From Christensenella intestinihominis (GTDB lineage: Bacteria; Bacillota; Clostridia; Christensenellales; Christensenellaceae): 64,000 nt of DNA. Shown here in pieces: positions 48,887 to 58,452 of this stretch. Position 1 is the stretch's first letter. Each line of letters opens with the position of its first letter. Under the pieces are notes generated by a model. It ran no database searches and was not told the DNA's origin. It worked only from the letters and a program-made list of their open reading frames with translations. The stretch is from positions 333,146-397,145 of the forward strand of contig NZ_MAIQ01000001.1 of NCBI RefSeq assembly GCF_001678845.1, read 5' to 3'. A program made the position numbers and the translations under genes.

Positions 48887-49300
48887 TTACATTTGAAATT
48901 TGAGCGTCACTGTCGTCCCCGCAGGGCTCGACTCAATATGCATATTATCGCTGTTTTTGTTCATATTCGGAAGCCCCATGCCGGCGCCGAAGCCCATTTC
49001 ACGCACCGTATCGGACGCGGTGGAATATCCCTCCTGCATGGCAAGCTCAATATCCGGTATTCCCGGCCCGGTATCCGCGCACGTAATCATGATGGAATCC
49101 TCGTCGATATCAAGCTGCATATGCCCCCCAAGGCTGTGGATAATCATATTGATTTCCGCTTCATAGGACGCAATCGCAATTTTACGGATCAAGGCGGGGT
49201 CCACTCCGAGTTGCTTCAATTTATTCTTGATGCGGGCGGAAACCTCCCCGGCCGCAACAAAATCGTCTTTTTTTATTTCGTAATCCCGGGTATAAATCAT
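48887..49300 (-). CDS. Anti-sigma-factor-like Ser/Thr kinase (RsbW type)
   Basis: 137 residues. A GHKL ATPase of the RsbW/SpoIIAB group: ALIRKIAIASYEAEINMIIHS (N box), CADTGPGIPDIE (G1), GMGLPNMNKNSD (G2). Such proteins bind and phosphorylate an anti-anti-sigma protein or hold a sigma factor, but no sigma or STAS gene is next to it. ATG 49300 starts 2 bases after the first DRTGG gene; the longer frame upstream is not similar. It is the first gene of the pair with the HydS-like protein. Confidence 0.85.
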   Translation of the reverse strand: MIYTRDYEIKKDDFVAAGEVSARIKNKLKQLGVDPALIRKIAIASYEAEINMIIHSLGGHMQLDIDEDSIMITCADTGPGIPDIELAMQEGYSTASDTVREMGFGAGMGLPNMNKNSDNMHIESSPAGTTVTLKFQM

Positions 49301-49301
49301 A

Positions 49302-49655
49302 CTATTCCCCCCGCATGCCGCCTTTAATTCCATTTTGATAGAGAATACCGCAGGTTGTAAACATCGGCTTGTCCGTTGCAAGGAGCACCATCTCAAGCTC
49401 TTCCGCCATATCGATAATATCCTGCGCCGGACGTTTGCCCCGCACAAATAAAATGCAGGGAATATCCATCATTTCCGCCGTCCTGATAACGTGGTTATTC
49501 ACAAGGCCCGTCATTAAGATTGCGTCATGCTTTGTAAACGCCAGCACATCGCTCATCATATCCGCGCCGCATGCGCAAAGTATCTCAATATCCTGCCTGT
49601 CTTCTCCGCAAAGAAAATCCGCATCCAGAAGCTTTGCAATTTCCGTAACTTTCAT
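49302..49655 (-). CDS. DRTGG-domain protein, first copy
   Basis: 117 residues. DRTGG-like fold: VTEIAKLLDADFLCGEDRQDIEILCACGADMMSDVLAF in the first half, ILMTGLVNNHVIRTAEMMDIPCILFVRGKRP in the second. It pairs with a second copy four genes downstream. Cys residues 16, 27, 29 may bind a cluster or metal, but this is a guess. It follows comEB by 17 bases, in one transcription unit. Confidence 0.8.
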   Translation of the reverse strand: MKVTEIAKLLDADFLCGEDRQDIEILCACGADMMSDVLAFTKHDAILMTGLVNNHVIRTAEMMDIPCILFVRGKRPAQDIIDMAEELEMVLLATDKPMFTTCGILYQNGIKGGMRGE

Positions 49656-49672
49656 ACATACCCCTCCGATCC

Positions 49673-50122
49673 CTATTCCTTATATTGTTCCACCTGAATG
49701 TCTACCATCTCAAATATCTTGTTTGCAAATTCATCCGGATATGGATGTTTGTATACCACACGGACAATACCCGCATTCACGATCATTTTCGCACAAATTG
49801 AACACGGCTGATGCGTGCAGTACATCGTTGCCCCGTCGATTGCCACTCCAAGCTTTGCCGCCTGGATAATCGCATTTTGCTCGGCATGGATTGCATAGCA
49901 CAGCTCGTGGCGTTCGCCGGAAGGAATTCCCATATTGATGCGCAGGCATTCCCCGCGGTCCTTGCAGCTGTCGATTCCCGCGGGCGCACCATTATATCCC
50001 GTCGTTACAATCCGCTTATTTTTGACAATAATTGCCCCAATACTGCGGTTCGTCTTGTAGCAGCTGGTCCAGTGTGCGATTTCTTCCGCAAGGTCCATAA
50101 ACCTCTTATCCCACTTATCCAT
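49673..50122 (-). CDS. comEB: dCMP deaminase (ComEB type)
   Basis: 149 residues. dCMP deaminase makes dUMP for thymidylate synthesis. The zinc motif is HAEQNAI and PCSICAKMI (His, Glu and two Cys). SIGAIIVKNKRIVTTGYNGAPAG and YKHPYPDEF are characteristic. It lies upstream of the DRTGG-RsbW-HydS genes with small gaps, so it may share a transcript with them; the link is probably incidental. Confidence 0.93.
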   Translation of the reverse strand: MDKWDKRFMDLAEEIAHWTSCYKTNRSIGAIIVKNKRIVTTGYNGAPAGIDSCKDRGECLRINMGIPSGERHELCYAIHAEQNAIIQAAKLGVAIDGATMYCTHQPCSICAKMIVNAGIVRVVYKHPYPDEFANKIFEMVDIQVEQYKE

Positions 50123-50334
50123 CTTATTCCCCTTTTGTACGTTGCATTCATGAAACCGATTGAAATTATATACTATATATAGCAGACATTTATAATCCTA
50201 ATTGTACATTATTTCACATGGCGTGTCGGAATTAAACATGTTAGTTATTCATATATAATCGAAGCATTCAAGAGATATTTAATATTATTTATATTTAAAA
50301 CTAAAATTCGAGCATTTTCAACAATTAATGTTGT
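50123..50334. other. AT-rich intergenic region upstream of comEB and groES
   Basis: This stretch has no gene I can support. It is strongly AT-rich, with several TATAAT-like hexamers on both strands (for example 50165-50170 minus), but no clear -35 partner for comEB. A short palindrome CAACA-N5-TGTTG lies at 50319-50333, just before the groES promoter. Confidence 0.6.
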
Positions 50335-50363
50335 TTGATTTATTCCCTGTTTATGGATATCAT
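50335..50363 (+). promoter_or_regulatory. groESL promoter
   Basis: TTGATT, 17 bases, TATCAT; the predicted transcript start lies just before the CIRCE element. Confidence 0.72.
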
Positions 50364-50377
50364 TAATTTTAGAATAA

Positions 50378-50404
50378 TTAGCACTCAACTTTGATGAGTG
50401 CTAA
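50378..50404 (+). promoter_or_regulatory. CIRCE operator (HrcA binding site)
   Basis: TTAGCACTC, a 9-base spacer and GAGTGCTAA: a perfect CIRCE element in the groES leader. HrcA represses groESL here until heat or misfolding stress. The hrcA gene is not in this window. Confidence 0.97.
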
Positions 50405-50438
50405 CAGAATCGAGAATATTATTAAACAGGAGGCATGA

Positions 50439-52382
<1,944 letters not shown>

Positions 52383-52390
52383 GAAGCAAA

Positions 52391-52424
52391 AAGAACTGCT
52401 GCAAATGCAGCAGTTCTTTTTTTA
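52391..52424. terminator. Bidirectional terminator between groEL and amrS
   Basis: Perfect 12-bp stem AAGAACTGCTGC / GCAGCAGTTCTT with an AAAT loop and T-runs on both sides, so it can end groESL and the convergent AmmeMemoRadiSam operon. Confidence 0.92.
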
Positions 52425-52434
52425 TGCTTTCTAA

Positions 52435-53259
52435 TCAGCAATTTCCCTCATATACAAATTCAAGGTGTCTGCGCGCAACCTCCGCGAGCCGAAAGATATC
52501 CCGGGTTGGCGTCGCCTGCCTGTCCCGCATCTTGTACCGCGGAAAAAAGCGCGTAATATGCAGGGGAATCCTTTTTCCAATTGACGCAAGCCATGCGGCC
52601 ATATGCCCCATTTCGGTGTCCGAATCATTTTCATCCGGTATAATCAGCGTCGTCACCTCCACATGGCATCTCCCGGCCGCCAGCTCAATGGAGCGTTTTA
52701 CCACGTCCAGTTCTCCCCCTGCCATGCGGTAAAACCCTTGGTTAAAGGCTTTGAGATCGATATTCATAGCGTCGATTACCGGCAAAAGTTCTTTCCAGGG
52801 TTCTTCATTACAATAACCATTTGTCACCAGCACATTTTTTAAACCGCTTTTACGAGCGGCCGACGCGCAATCCTGTACGAACTCATAGCCGACAAGCGGT
52901 TCGTTATAGGTATAGGCAATGCCGATATTCCCCTGCCCTTTCAGGCTTTCCGCCAGCTGCACCAGTTCATCCGGCTGCATAGATTGCCGTACCGTTTCAT
53001 TTCCATGCATAGAAATAGCGCTGTTCTGGCAAAACGGACAGCGGAGGTTGCAACCAAAGCTGCCCACGGAAAGAATTCTGCTGCCCGGGAAAAAGCGCAT
53101 AAGCGGCTTCTTTTCAATTGGGTCCAGCGCAATTGCCGTAAGCTGTCCATAATTTTCATCGGTAATCCGGTGATTCACATTTTTACGCGCACCGCACAGG
53201 CCTGTTTGCCCTTCTTCCAATACGCAGGAATGCGGACAAATGCCGCACGTCTGTCTCAT
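52435..53259 (-). CDS. amrS: AmmeMemoRadiSam system radical SAM enzyme
   Basis: 274 residues. The 4Fe-4S radical SAM motif is GCNLRCPFCQN. An N-terminal Cys group (TCGICPHSCVLEEGQTGLCGARKN) is the usual PFL-activase-like extra region; YTYNEPLVGYEF and VTNGYCNEEPW follow. The enzyme modifies an unknown substrate with Memo and AMMECR1 proteins. Its ATG overlaps the stop of the Memo-AMMECR1 gene by four bases. Confidence 0.92.
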   Translation of the reverse strand: MRQTCGICPHSCVLEEGQTGLCGARKNVNHRITDENYGQLTAIALDPIEKKPLMRFFPGSRILSVGSFGCNLRCPFCQNSAISMHGNETVRQSMQPDELVQLAESLKGQGNIGIAYTYNEPLVGYEFVQDCASAARKSGLKNVLVTNGYCNEEPWKELLPVIDAMNIDLKAFNQGFYRMAGGELDVVKRSIELAAGRCHVEVTTLIIPDENDSDTEMGHMAAWLASIGKRIPLHITRFFPRYKMRDRQATPTRDIFRLAEVARRHLEFVYEGNC

Positions 53260-54644
53260 TTATGCCGGATCACCTCAAATTTCTCAATAGAATAGGGTTC
53301 CCCGCGGCCAATCCCCGCCTTTTGAAGCGCAATTTCAACCTGCTGCTGCGGCGTATCCACCCCTTCAAGGTTTGGCAGCAGCAACCCACGGCGTCCCGCG
53401 CTTGTCACAATGACCCCAAAGCGTTTCACGTCAAGCTCCTCTATACTTTCCGCCGCCTGGGCCTGGCCAAGAACGTCTACGCTGTACGCAAGCTCTTCAA
53501 GCTCAATAGGGCTTACCGGGACAAAACGCGGGTCTTCCGTTCCTGCACTGACCGCATTCCTGATGATTTCATCCGCAACACATTCCCTTACGGCCTCAAT
53601 CGTGCCAATACACCCGCGCAGCTTTCCCCGTTTCTTAAGCGAAACAAAAACCCCGGCGCGGTCATGCAGCATTTCAGCGGGCAAGCCCTCCGGCCGGTTC
53701 AGTACAGCGCCTGTATTCACATAATGTTCCAACGAAGCGCGCGCGAGCTTTACATAGGCATCTTCGCTTACTTCACGTTCTGCCAGCCGCCGCTTTTGCT
53801 TTTCGCAATACTGTTTTCCAAATTTACGCGCCGGATCATCCCCCGTCACAGAAAAAACCGCAATTCCATAGCCCACGCCAAAGGGTCCTTCATACGAAAG
53901 AAGCCATGAATCAACTGCTTTTCCATCAAGTGCTCCCGCCATTATAATAAATGACCGCAGGCCGCATTCCGCCGCTTCTTCGCAAAATGCAGGCGAGAAC
54001 TCCATCAGTTCCACAAAATTCGCTTTTGCCAGCGCTTCCGTCACTTTCAGGTCAAACTCCGGCCCTTGCGGGGCAAAACCATAAGGGCCATCCTCTTTCA
54101 GCTTATGGGAGAGGTCTCCGCTCGCGACAATCGCCGTCCGCCGGCCAAGCCTTTCCGCCGTTTCCGCAACCAGCTGCCCCAAACGGTAATGCTTTCCCGC
54201 ATTCAAACCGGAAAGCCCGATTCGGACCACCGGAACGTTGCCAAGACCAGCTTCCTGCAGGAAACGAAGGGGAATCAGCGTCCCATGGTCCAGCGAGGGG
54301 TCCCGCTCTCCATCGGTGCCTGCCGGGAATCCTTCCTTTTGCGCCATCCTTGTAAGTTCTGCCGCAAAGGTTTCATCGTATTTTGTTTCAACCGAAACTC
54401 CGCCCACACGGAATTGTTCCAGGTTTCCCTCTGCGCCCTTACCCGGCGAAATATGAAAATATTCCGCGTACATCACCGTATGCGGGGAAGTAATGATGAT
54501 CGTATCAGGCTCTAGGTCCGCGATTGCCTTTGCCGCCGTCCGGTAGGCCAGGATTGTCTTTTCAATCCTGCATTCTTCCCCACGTCCTACTTCGGGCAGG
54601 ATAATCGGCGGATGCGGAACCGCAATTCCACCCACTACAGCCAT
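53256..54644 (-). CDS. Fused Memo (dioxygenase-like) - AMMECR1 protein
   Basis: 462 residues made of two joined domains. Residues 1-265 are the Memo domain, related to class III extradiol dioxygenases: VPHPPIILPEVGRGEE, ITSPHTVMYAEY, DHGTLIPL and ASGDLSHKL carry the His ligands. After a linker (265-285), residues 290-462 are AMMECR1: GVFVSLKKRGKLRGCIGTIE and DPRFVPVSPIELEELAYSVDVL. In many organisms the two are separate genes; here all three parts of the AmmeMemoRadiSam set are in two adjacent genes. The substrate is unknown. Confidence 0.92.
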   Translation of the reverse strand: MAVVGGIAVPHPPIILPEVGRGEECRIEKTILAYRTAAKAIADLEPDTIIITSPHTVMYAEYFHISPGKGAEGNLEQFRVGGVSVETKYDETFAAELTRMAQKEGFPAGTDGERDPSLDHGTLIPLRFLQEAGLGNVPVVRIGLSGLNAGKHYRLGQLVAETAERLGRRTAIVASGDLSHKLKEDGPYGFAPQGPEFDLKVTEALAKANFVELMEFSPAFCEEAAECGLRSFIIMAGALDGKAVDSWLLSYEGPFGVGYGIAVFSVTGDDPARKFGKQYCEKQKRRLAEREVSEDAYVKLARASLEHYVNTGAVLNRPEGLPAEMLHDRAGVFVSLKKRGKLRGCIGTIEAVRECVADEIIRNAVSAGTEDPRFVPVSPIELEELAYSVDVLGQAQAAESIEELDVKRFGVIVTSAGRRGLLLPNLEGVDTPQQQVEIALQKAGIGRGEPYSIEKFEVIRHK

Positions 54645-54658
54645 GACAAATTCCTCCG

Positions 54659-55522
54659 TTACTTATGACTATTTTTCCGCGCCTTTTCGGCATCCCCGTC
54701 AAATTTTGTCGAGTCCCAGGAAAAACGTTGTTTCCCATCAAGCGCGTTGATGCGCTCGATATCTTCCTGCGAAAGTTCAAAATCAAAGACGTCCGCATTC
54801 GAGGCAATTCTCTCCCTGTGGACAGACTTTGGAATCACGGCAATTTCATTCTGGATATGCCACCGCAGCGTCGCCTGCGCGGCCGATTTTCCATAATGCC
54901 CGCCGATTTCCTCCATCAGCGGCTCTTCGCTGAGATGTCCGTGAAAAATCGGGCCCCAGGCGGTGACAGAAATTCCATTTTGCCTGCAAAATGACCGCAA
55001 TTCCCTTTGCTGGAACCACGGATGCAGCTCGACCTGGTTGTTTGCAGGGAATTCGCCCGTCTTTCTTTTCATATCCGCAAGCTGGTCCGCAATAAAATTG
55101 GAGACGCCTGCGGCACGGATTAAGCCTTTTTCCCGCAGACCGAGGATTACATCCCACGCGCGATAGCGCAATGTTTCATCCGTTCCCGGCCAATGAAGCA
55201 TATAGAGGTCGATGTATCCTGTGTTCAGGTATGAAAGACTTTTTTCAAAGGTTTCCTGCGCCTTTTGAAAGTCGGTCGGCCACAGCTTGGTGGCCACAAA
55301 CAGCTCTTCCCGCGGAATTCCGCTGTCTTTCACGGCGCGCCCCACATCCGCCTCATTTTCGTAAAAGGTTGCGGTATCGATATGCCGATACCCCGCATCA
55401 AGAGCCATACGTACGGCCGAATACACCTCATCGCCTGCTTTCGCCTTATACAGCCCGAGGCCAAAGCCCGGCATTTCCACGCCTTCCGCAATGCGAATTT
55501 TGTCCTGTAAATTCCGGATCAT
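54659..55522 (-). CDS. Aldo/keto reductase
   Basis: 287 residues. NAD(P)H-dependent carbonyl reductase with a TIM barrel. The catalytic Asp and Tyr are in GYRHIDTATFYENEADVG, Lys in FVATKLWPTDF and His in IDLYMLHWPG. GVSNF and the C-terminal IPKSVHRERIASNADVFDFELS form the cofactor site. ATG 55522 has GGAGG 8 bases upstream and overlaps the aroQ stop by four bases. Substrate unknown; position between aroQ and Memo suggests a small-molecule role. Confidence 0.9.
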   Translation of the reverse strand: MIRNLQDKIRIAEGVEMPGFGLGLYKAKAGDEVYSAVRMALDAGYRHIDTATFYENEADVGRAVKDSGIPREELFVATKLWPTDFQKAQETFEKSLSYLNTGYIDLYMLHWPGTDETLRYRAWDVILGLREKGLIRAAGVSNFIADQLADMKRKTGEFPANNQVELHPWFQQRELRSFCRQNGISVTAWGPIFHGHLSEEPLMEEIGGHYGKSAAQATLRWHIQNEIAVIPKSVHRERIASNADVFDFELSQEDIERINALDGKQRFSWDSTKFDGDAEKARKNSHK

Positions 55523-55953
55523 ATCTTTTCCTCCAACAATATTTTTAACGCCTCCACATATCCCTGTTCGCCTTTTCCGCAAATTTGCGCAATACATACG
55601 TCGGAGATTACCGACACATGCCGGAACTCCTCCCGCGCGTGAATATCGGAAAGATGCACCTCCACACACGGGATGGAAACGGAAGAAATCGCGTCGCGGA
55701 TGGCATAGCTGTAATGCGTATATGCTCCCGCGTTCAGGACAATCCCGTCTTTCCTGCCGTAGGCATCGTGAAGCTTGTCAATCAGCGCTCCTTCATGGTT
55801 CGACTGGAAAAATTCCAGTTCCATATCCATATCCTTCGCCTGTTCGCGTATGAAGCCATTAATTTCATCCAGTGTTTTTACGCCGTATACGCCCTTTTCC
55901 CGTATGCCGAGCATGTTCAGGTTCGGGCCGTTCATCACTAAAATCTTTTTCAT
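55519..55953 (-). CDS. aroQ: 3-dehydroquinate dehydratase, type II
   Basis: 144 residues. AroQ turns 3-dehydroquinate into 3-dehydroshikimate. MNGPNLNMLGIREKGVYG (with the active-site Tyr), FFQSNHEGALID, LNAGAYTHYSYAIRDA and HLSDIHAREEFRHVS contain the usual residues. The start is ATG 55953 with TGGAGA upstream; an open stretch further up lies in the promoter. Type II is normal for Firmicutes. It heads the operon aroQ-reductase-Memo/AMMECR1-amrS and is separated from the rest of the aro operon. Confidence 0.95.
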   Translation of the reverse strand: MKKILVMNGPNLNMLGIREKGVYGVKTLDEINGFIREQAKDMDMELEFFQSNHEGALIDKLHDAYGRKDGIVLNAGAYTHYSYAIRDAISSVSIPCVEVHLSDIHAREEFRHVSVISDVCIAQICGKGEQGYVEALKILLEEKI

Positions 55954-55976
55954 TATTTTCTCCAAATTATCGAAAT

Positions 55977-55998
55977 ATGATATACTTAATTGTATCAT
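55977..55998. promoter_or_regulatory. Face-to-face extended -10 elements, aroQ and aroE
   Basis: A near palindrome with ATGATA and TATCAT arms. On the plus strand TGATATACT and on the minus strand TGATACAAT are extended -10 elements, only 2 bases apart. Plus transcription leads to aroE, minus to aroQ. The two promoters face each other, so RNA polymerase cannot use both at once. No good -35 is visible for either. Confidence 0.45.
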
Positions 55999-56023
55999 AA
56001 TGCAAAGGAGTTTTGCCATTACT

Positions 56024-56854
56024 ATGCGGAAAAATTATTGTGTCATCGGCTCCCCGATTGCCCACAGCTTATCCCCCGCCATCCACAATATGCTTTATGC
56101 GCGGTATGGGCTGGAGTGCACTTACGGCAGGGAGCTTGTCACGCCCGGTACGCTGGCGTCTTTTATCGAATCAATCCCCGCCCGTCATATTTCAGGGTTC
56201 AATATTACAATGCCGCTCAAGCGGGAAATTCTTCCCCATCTGCACTATATCTCTCCCGAGGCATGCGACGGCGTTAACACCGTAGTGGTGCGGCCGGAGG
56301 GATTATATGGTTATTCAACCGACGCCCAGGGCTTCCTTACGGCCCTGCGGAGCGCCGGATCGGATTATAAGGATGCAAACATTGTATTCATCGGCGCCGG
56401 AGCCGTTACCAAGCTCCTGGCATGCGACGCAAATGAGAAAGGCGCAAAAAGTATTGCCATTGTGAACCGCACTCCGGAAAAAGCACAAAAAATAGCGCGG
56501 CATATAAATGCCGCGCACGACCACCTTGCCAATATCGGCCAATACCTGCAACACTGCGATTTGCTGGTAAACACAACTCCCCTCGGCATGAGCGGCACAG
56601 GGAGCGATTTTGAAGACCTTTCTTTCCTCGAACGCCTTCCTTCCCGCGCCGCCGTATGCGACCTTATCTATTCCCCGGCGCAAACCGCCCTCCTGAGGAG
56701 CGCCCAAGCCCGCGGTCTGAAAACGATGAACGGCCTTGGAATGCTGATTTGGCAGGCATTTTTCTCGTTTGAAAAATGGTTCCGCATTCTGCCGGATCAA
56801 ACGGATTACGATGCGGCGGCGCAGGAGCTTACCCGGCTTTTAGGGCAGAAATAA
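56024..56854 (+). CDS. aroE: Shikimate dehydrogenase
   Basis: 276 residues. AroE reduces 3-dehydroshikimate with NADPH. YCVIGSPIAHSLSPAIHNM, FNITMPLKREILPHL (catalytic Lys in MPLK) and FIGAGAVTKLLACDANEKG (Rossmann) are typical. Most of the pathway is on the other strand; aroE is alone on plus. The last 26 bases overlap the end of aroK. AAAGGAG lies 13 bases before ATG 56024, rather far; ATT at 56018 would have better spacing, so the start may be two codons earlier. NADP-binding Arg is expected in IVNRTPEKA. Confidence 0.93.
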   Translation: MRKNYCVIGSPIAHSLSPAIHNMLYARYGLECTYGRELVTPGTLASFIESIPARHISGFNITMPLKREILPHLHYISPEACDGVNTVVVRPEGLYGYSTDAQGFLTALRSAGSDYKDANIVFIGAGAVTKLLACDANEKGAKSIAIVNRTPEKAQKIARHINAAHDHLANIGQYLQHCDLLVNTTPLGMSGTGSDFEDLSFLERLPSRAAVCDLIYSPAQTALLRSAQARGLKTMNGLGMLIWQAFFSFEKWFRILPDQTDYDAAAQELTRLLGQK

Positions 56855-57329
56855 TCCGTTCGGCCGCGCCGTCAATCGTATCATGGTTGCTGATCCTGAT
56901 ATGGCACGAATCCTCATAACGTTCCTTACGGGACTCAAATATCCCGCGCACACGCTCCGCTCCTTCGCTGAGCAGCGGGCGTTTTTTTGTGTCTATGGTA
57001 GAGATAATCCGTTCTATATCCCGGTAAATCCACACAATCTTTCCGGTCTCCCGCATTACGTTTACATTTTCATCCGAAAGGATAATTCCCCCGCCGCACG
57101 ATATCACGGAATCTGTGGCATTACGGGCCGCATTAATAAGCGCGGCTGTTTCCAGTTCCCGGAAAAGAACTTCGCCGCCCTCTGCAAAAATGTCGTTGAT
57201 TGCCTTCCCCTGTTCTTTTTCAATCCTGGAATCAAGATCGATAAACGGCAGGAAAAGTTTATGGGCCAGGCTTCTTCCCACCGCTGATTTTCCGCAGCCC
57301 ATCATTCCGATTAAAAAGATGTGTCCCAT
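56829..57329 (-). CDS. aroK: Shikimate kinase
   Basis: 166 residues. AroK phosphorylates shikimate. Walker A GMMGCGKSAVGRSLA, the shikimate-binding FIDLDSRIE, GGEVLFRELE and SCGGGIIL, and the lid RPLLSEGAERVRGIFESRKERYED are all present. ATG 57329 is one base after the pheA stop; the frame is open slightly further into pheA. Its tail overlaps aroE on the opposite strand. Last gene of the aro operon. Confidence 0.95.
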   Translation of the reverse strand: MGHIFLIGMMGCGKSAVGRSLAHKLFLPFIDLDSRIEKEQGKAINDIFAEGGEVLFRELETAALINAARNATDSVISCGGGIILSDENVNVMRETGKIVWIYRDIERIISTIDTKKRPLLSEGAERVRGIFESRKERYEDSCHIRISNHDTIDGAAERIISALKAG

Positions 57330-57330
57330 A

Positions 57331-58452
57331 TCAGCACCCGTTTTCATAAATCCCAAGCAATTTCAGCTGCGTACAATACGGCTCGATTTCAAGAATTGCT
57401 TTTTCGATCTGCATCCCTATTTTGGGCCCTACGAAATCCACATAAAACCGGTATTCGAAATTCCTGTGCTTCAAAGGCCGGGATTCTATTTTGACCATGT
57501 TAAGTTTTCGTTCCGCGAACACATTTAAAATATGCGCAAGGGCTCCCGGTTTATGTTCCAGCACAAAGCTGAGGCTTGCCTTATCCGCATCCCCCGTCCG
57601 CTCCTTTTCCGGGCCGATTACGATAAACCGCGTGGTGTTTTCCCCGCTTGCATTGATCGCGCTTTTCAGGGTTTTAAGCCCATATATTTTCCCCGCATAT
57701 ACGCTGGCAATTGCCGCTTTGGAGACGTCGCCCGTTTTTGCCACATATTCCGCACTTGCGGCGGTGTTATAGTAGGGAATCCGTTTCCAGTCCAGATAAC
57801 CGTCCAGGAAGTCCGCACATTGCATCAGGCCCTGGTCGTGGGAATATACCTCGCCAATATCGGATAATTCCGCCCCCTGCACGCCAAGCAAGGCATGGTC
57901 AATATGAACCAACTGTTCCCCCACGATGGATACGTCATACTGCTCCAAGAGATCGTATACCTGCAGCACACTCCCGGCATACGAGTTTTCAATTGGCAGT
58001 ACGCCAAAGGCCGCTTCTCCCGCCTCTACCGCGGAAAAGACCTCCTCAAAGCCTTCATAGCTGAGGGCCTCCGCTTTTCCGCCAAAATACAAATCCTGCG
58101 CCATATCCGCATATGCGCCGCGAATACCGGAATATCCGACTTTTCCCGGCCCCGCACATTTCCGGCCCGGCTCTGTATGCTCCCTGACGAGGCGGCGCTG
58201 GTGGGCGCGGCTAAGGCTCATCAAAAGCTCGTAAAGCCTGTCGATATCGCTGGCCAGCTCTTTATTGGAAAGCATTTCTTCGCGTTTCTTTAAAAGCTCC
58301 GCTTCCCGCTTTCGGTCGAGCACAGGCAACCCTTTTTCTATTTTGCACCTTGCAACATTTTCGGCAATTTGAATCCTTTTTTCAAATGCCCGAACGATTT
58401 CTCCATCCACCGCGTCGATCTCTTTGCGCAATTCTTCCAGTTCAGCCACCAT
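57331..58452 (-). CDS. pheA: Bifunctional chorismate mutase / prephenate dehydratase (P-protein)
   Basis: 373 residues. PheA turns chorismate to prephenate and then phenylpyruvate, committing carbon to phenylalanine. Residues 1-90 are an AroQ-type mutase (ELRKEIDAVDGEIVRAFEKRIQIAENVARCKIEKGLPVLDRKRE). The dehydratase (about 107-285) has YSGIRGAYADMA, VLPIENSYAGSVL and ENTTRFIVIG (the TRF motif). The C-terminal ACT domain (SLSFVLEHKPGALAHILNVFAERKLNMVKIESRPL) binds phenylalanine for feedback. It overlaps aroC by 11 bases. No Tyr-branch gene (tyrA) is in view. Confidence 0.94.
   Translation of the reverse strand: MVAELEELRKEIDAVDGEIVRAFEKRIQIAENVARCKIEKGLPVLDRKREAELLKKREEMLSNKELASDIDRLYELLMSLSRAHQRRLVREHTEPGRKCAGPGKVGYSGIRGAYADMAQDLYFGGKAEALSYEGFEEVFSAVEAGEAAFGVLPIENSYAGSVLQVYDLLEQYDVSIVGEQLVHIDHALLGVQGAELSDIGEVYSHDQGLMQCADFLDGYLDWKRIPYYNTAASAEYVAKTGDVSKAAIASVYAGKIYGLKTLKSAINASGENTTRFIVIGPEKERTGDADKASLSFVLEHKPGALAHILNVFAERKLNMVKIESRPLKHRNFEYRFYVDFVGPKIGMQIEKAILEIEPYCTQLKLLGIYENGC

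Noticed and set aside
48887-49447. Longer start of the RsbW-like kinase
   Set aside because: The extra 49 codons lie inside the DRTGG gene and are rich in Cys/Arg without family similarity; ATG 49300 is right after the upstream stop.
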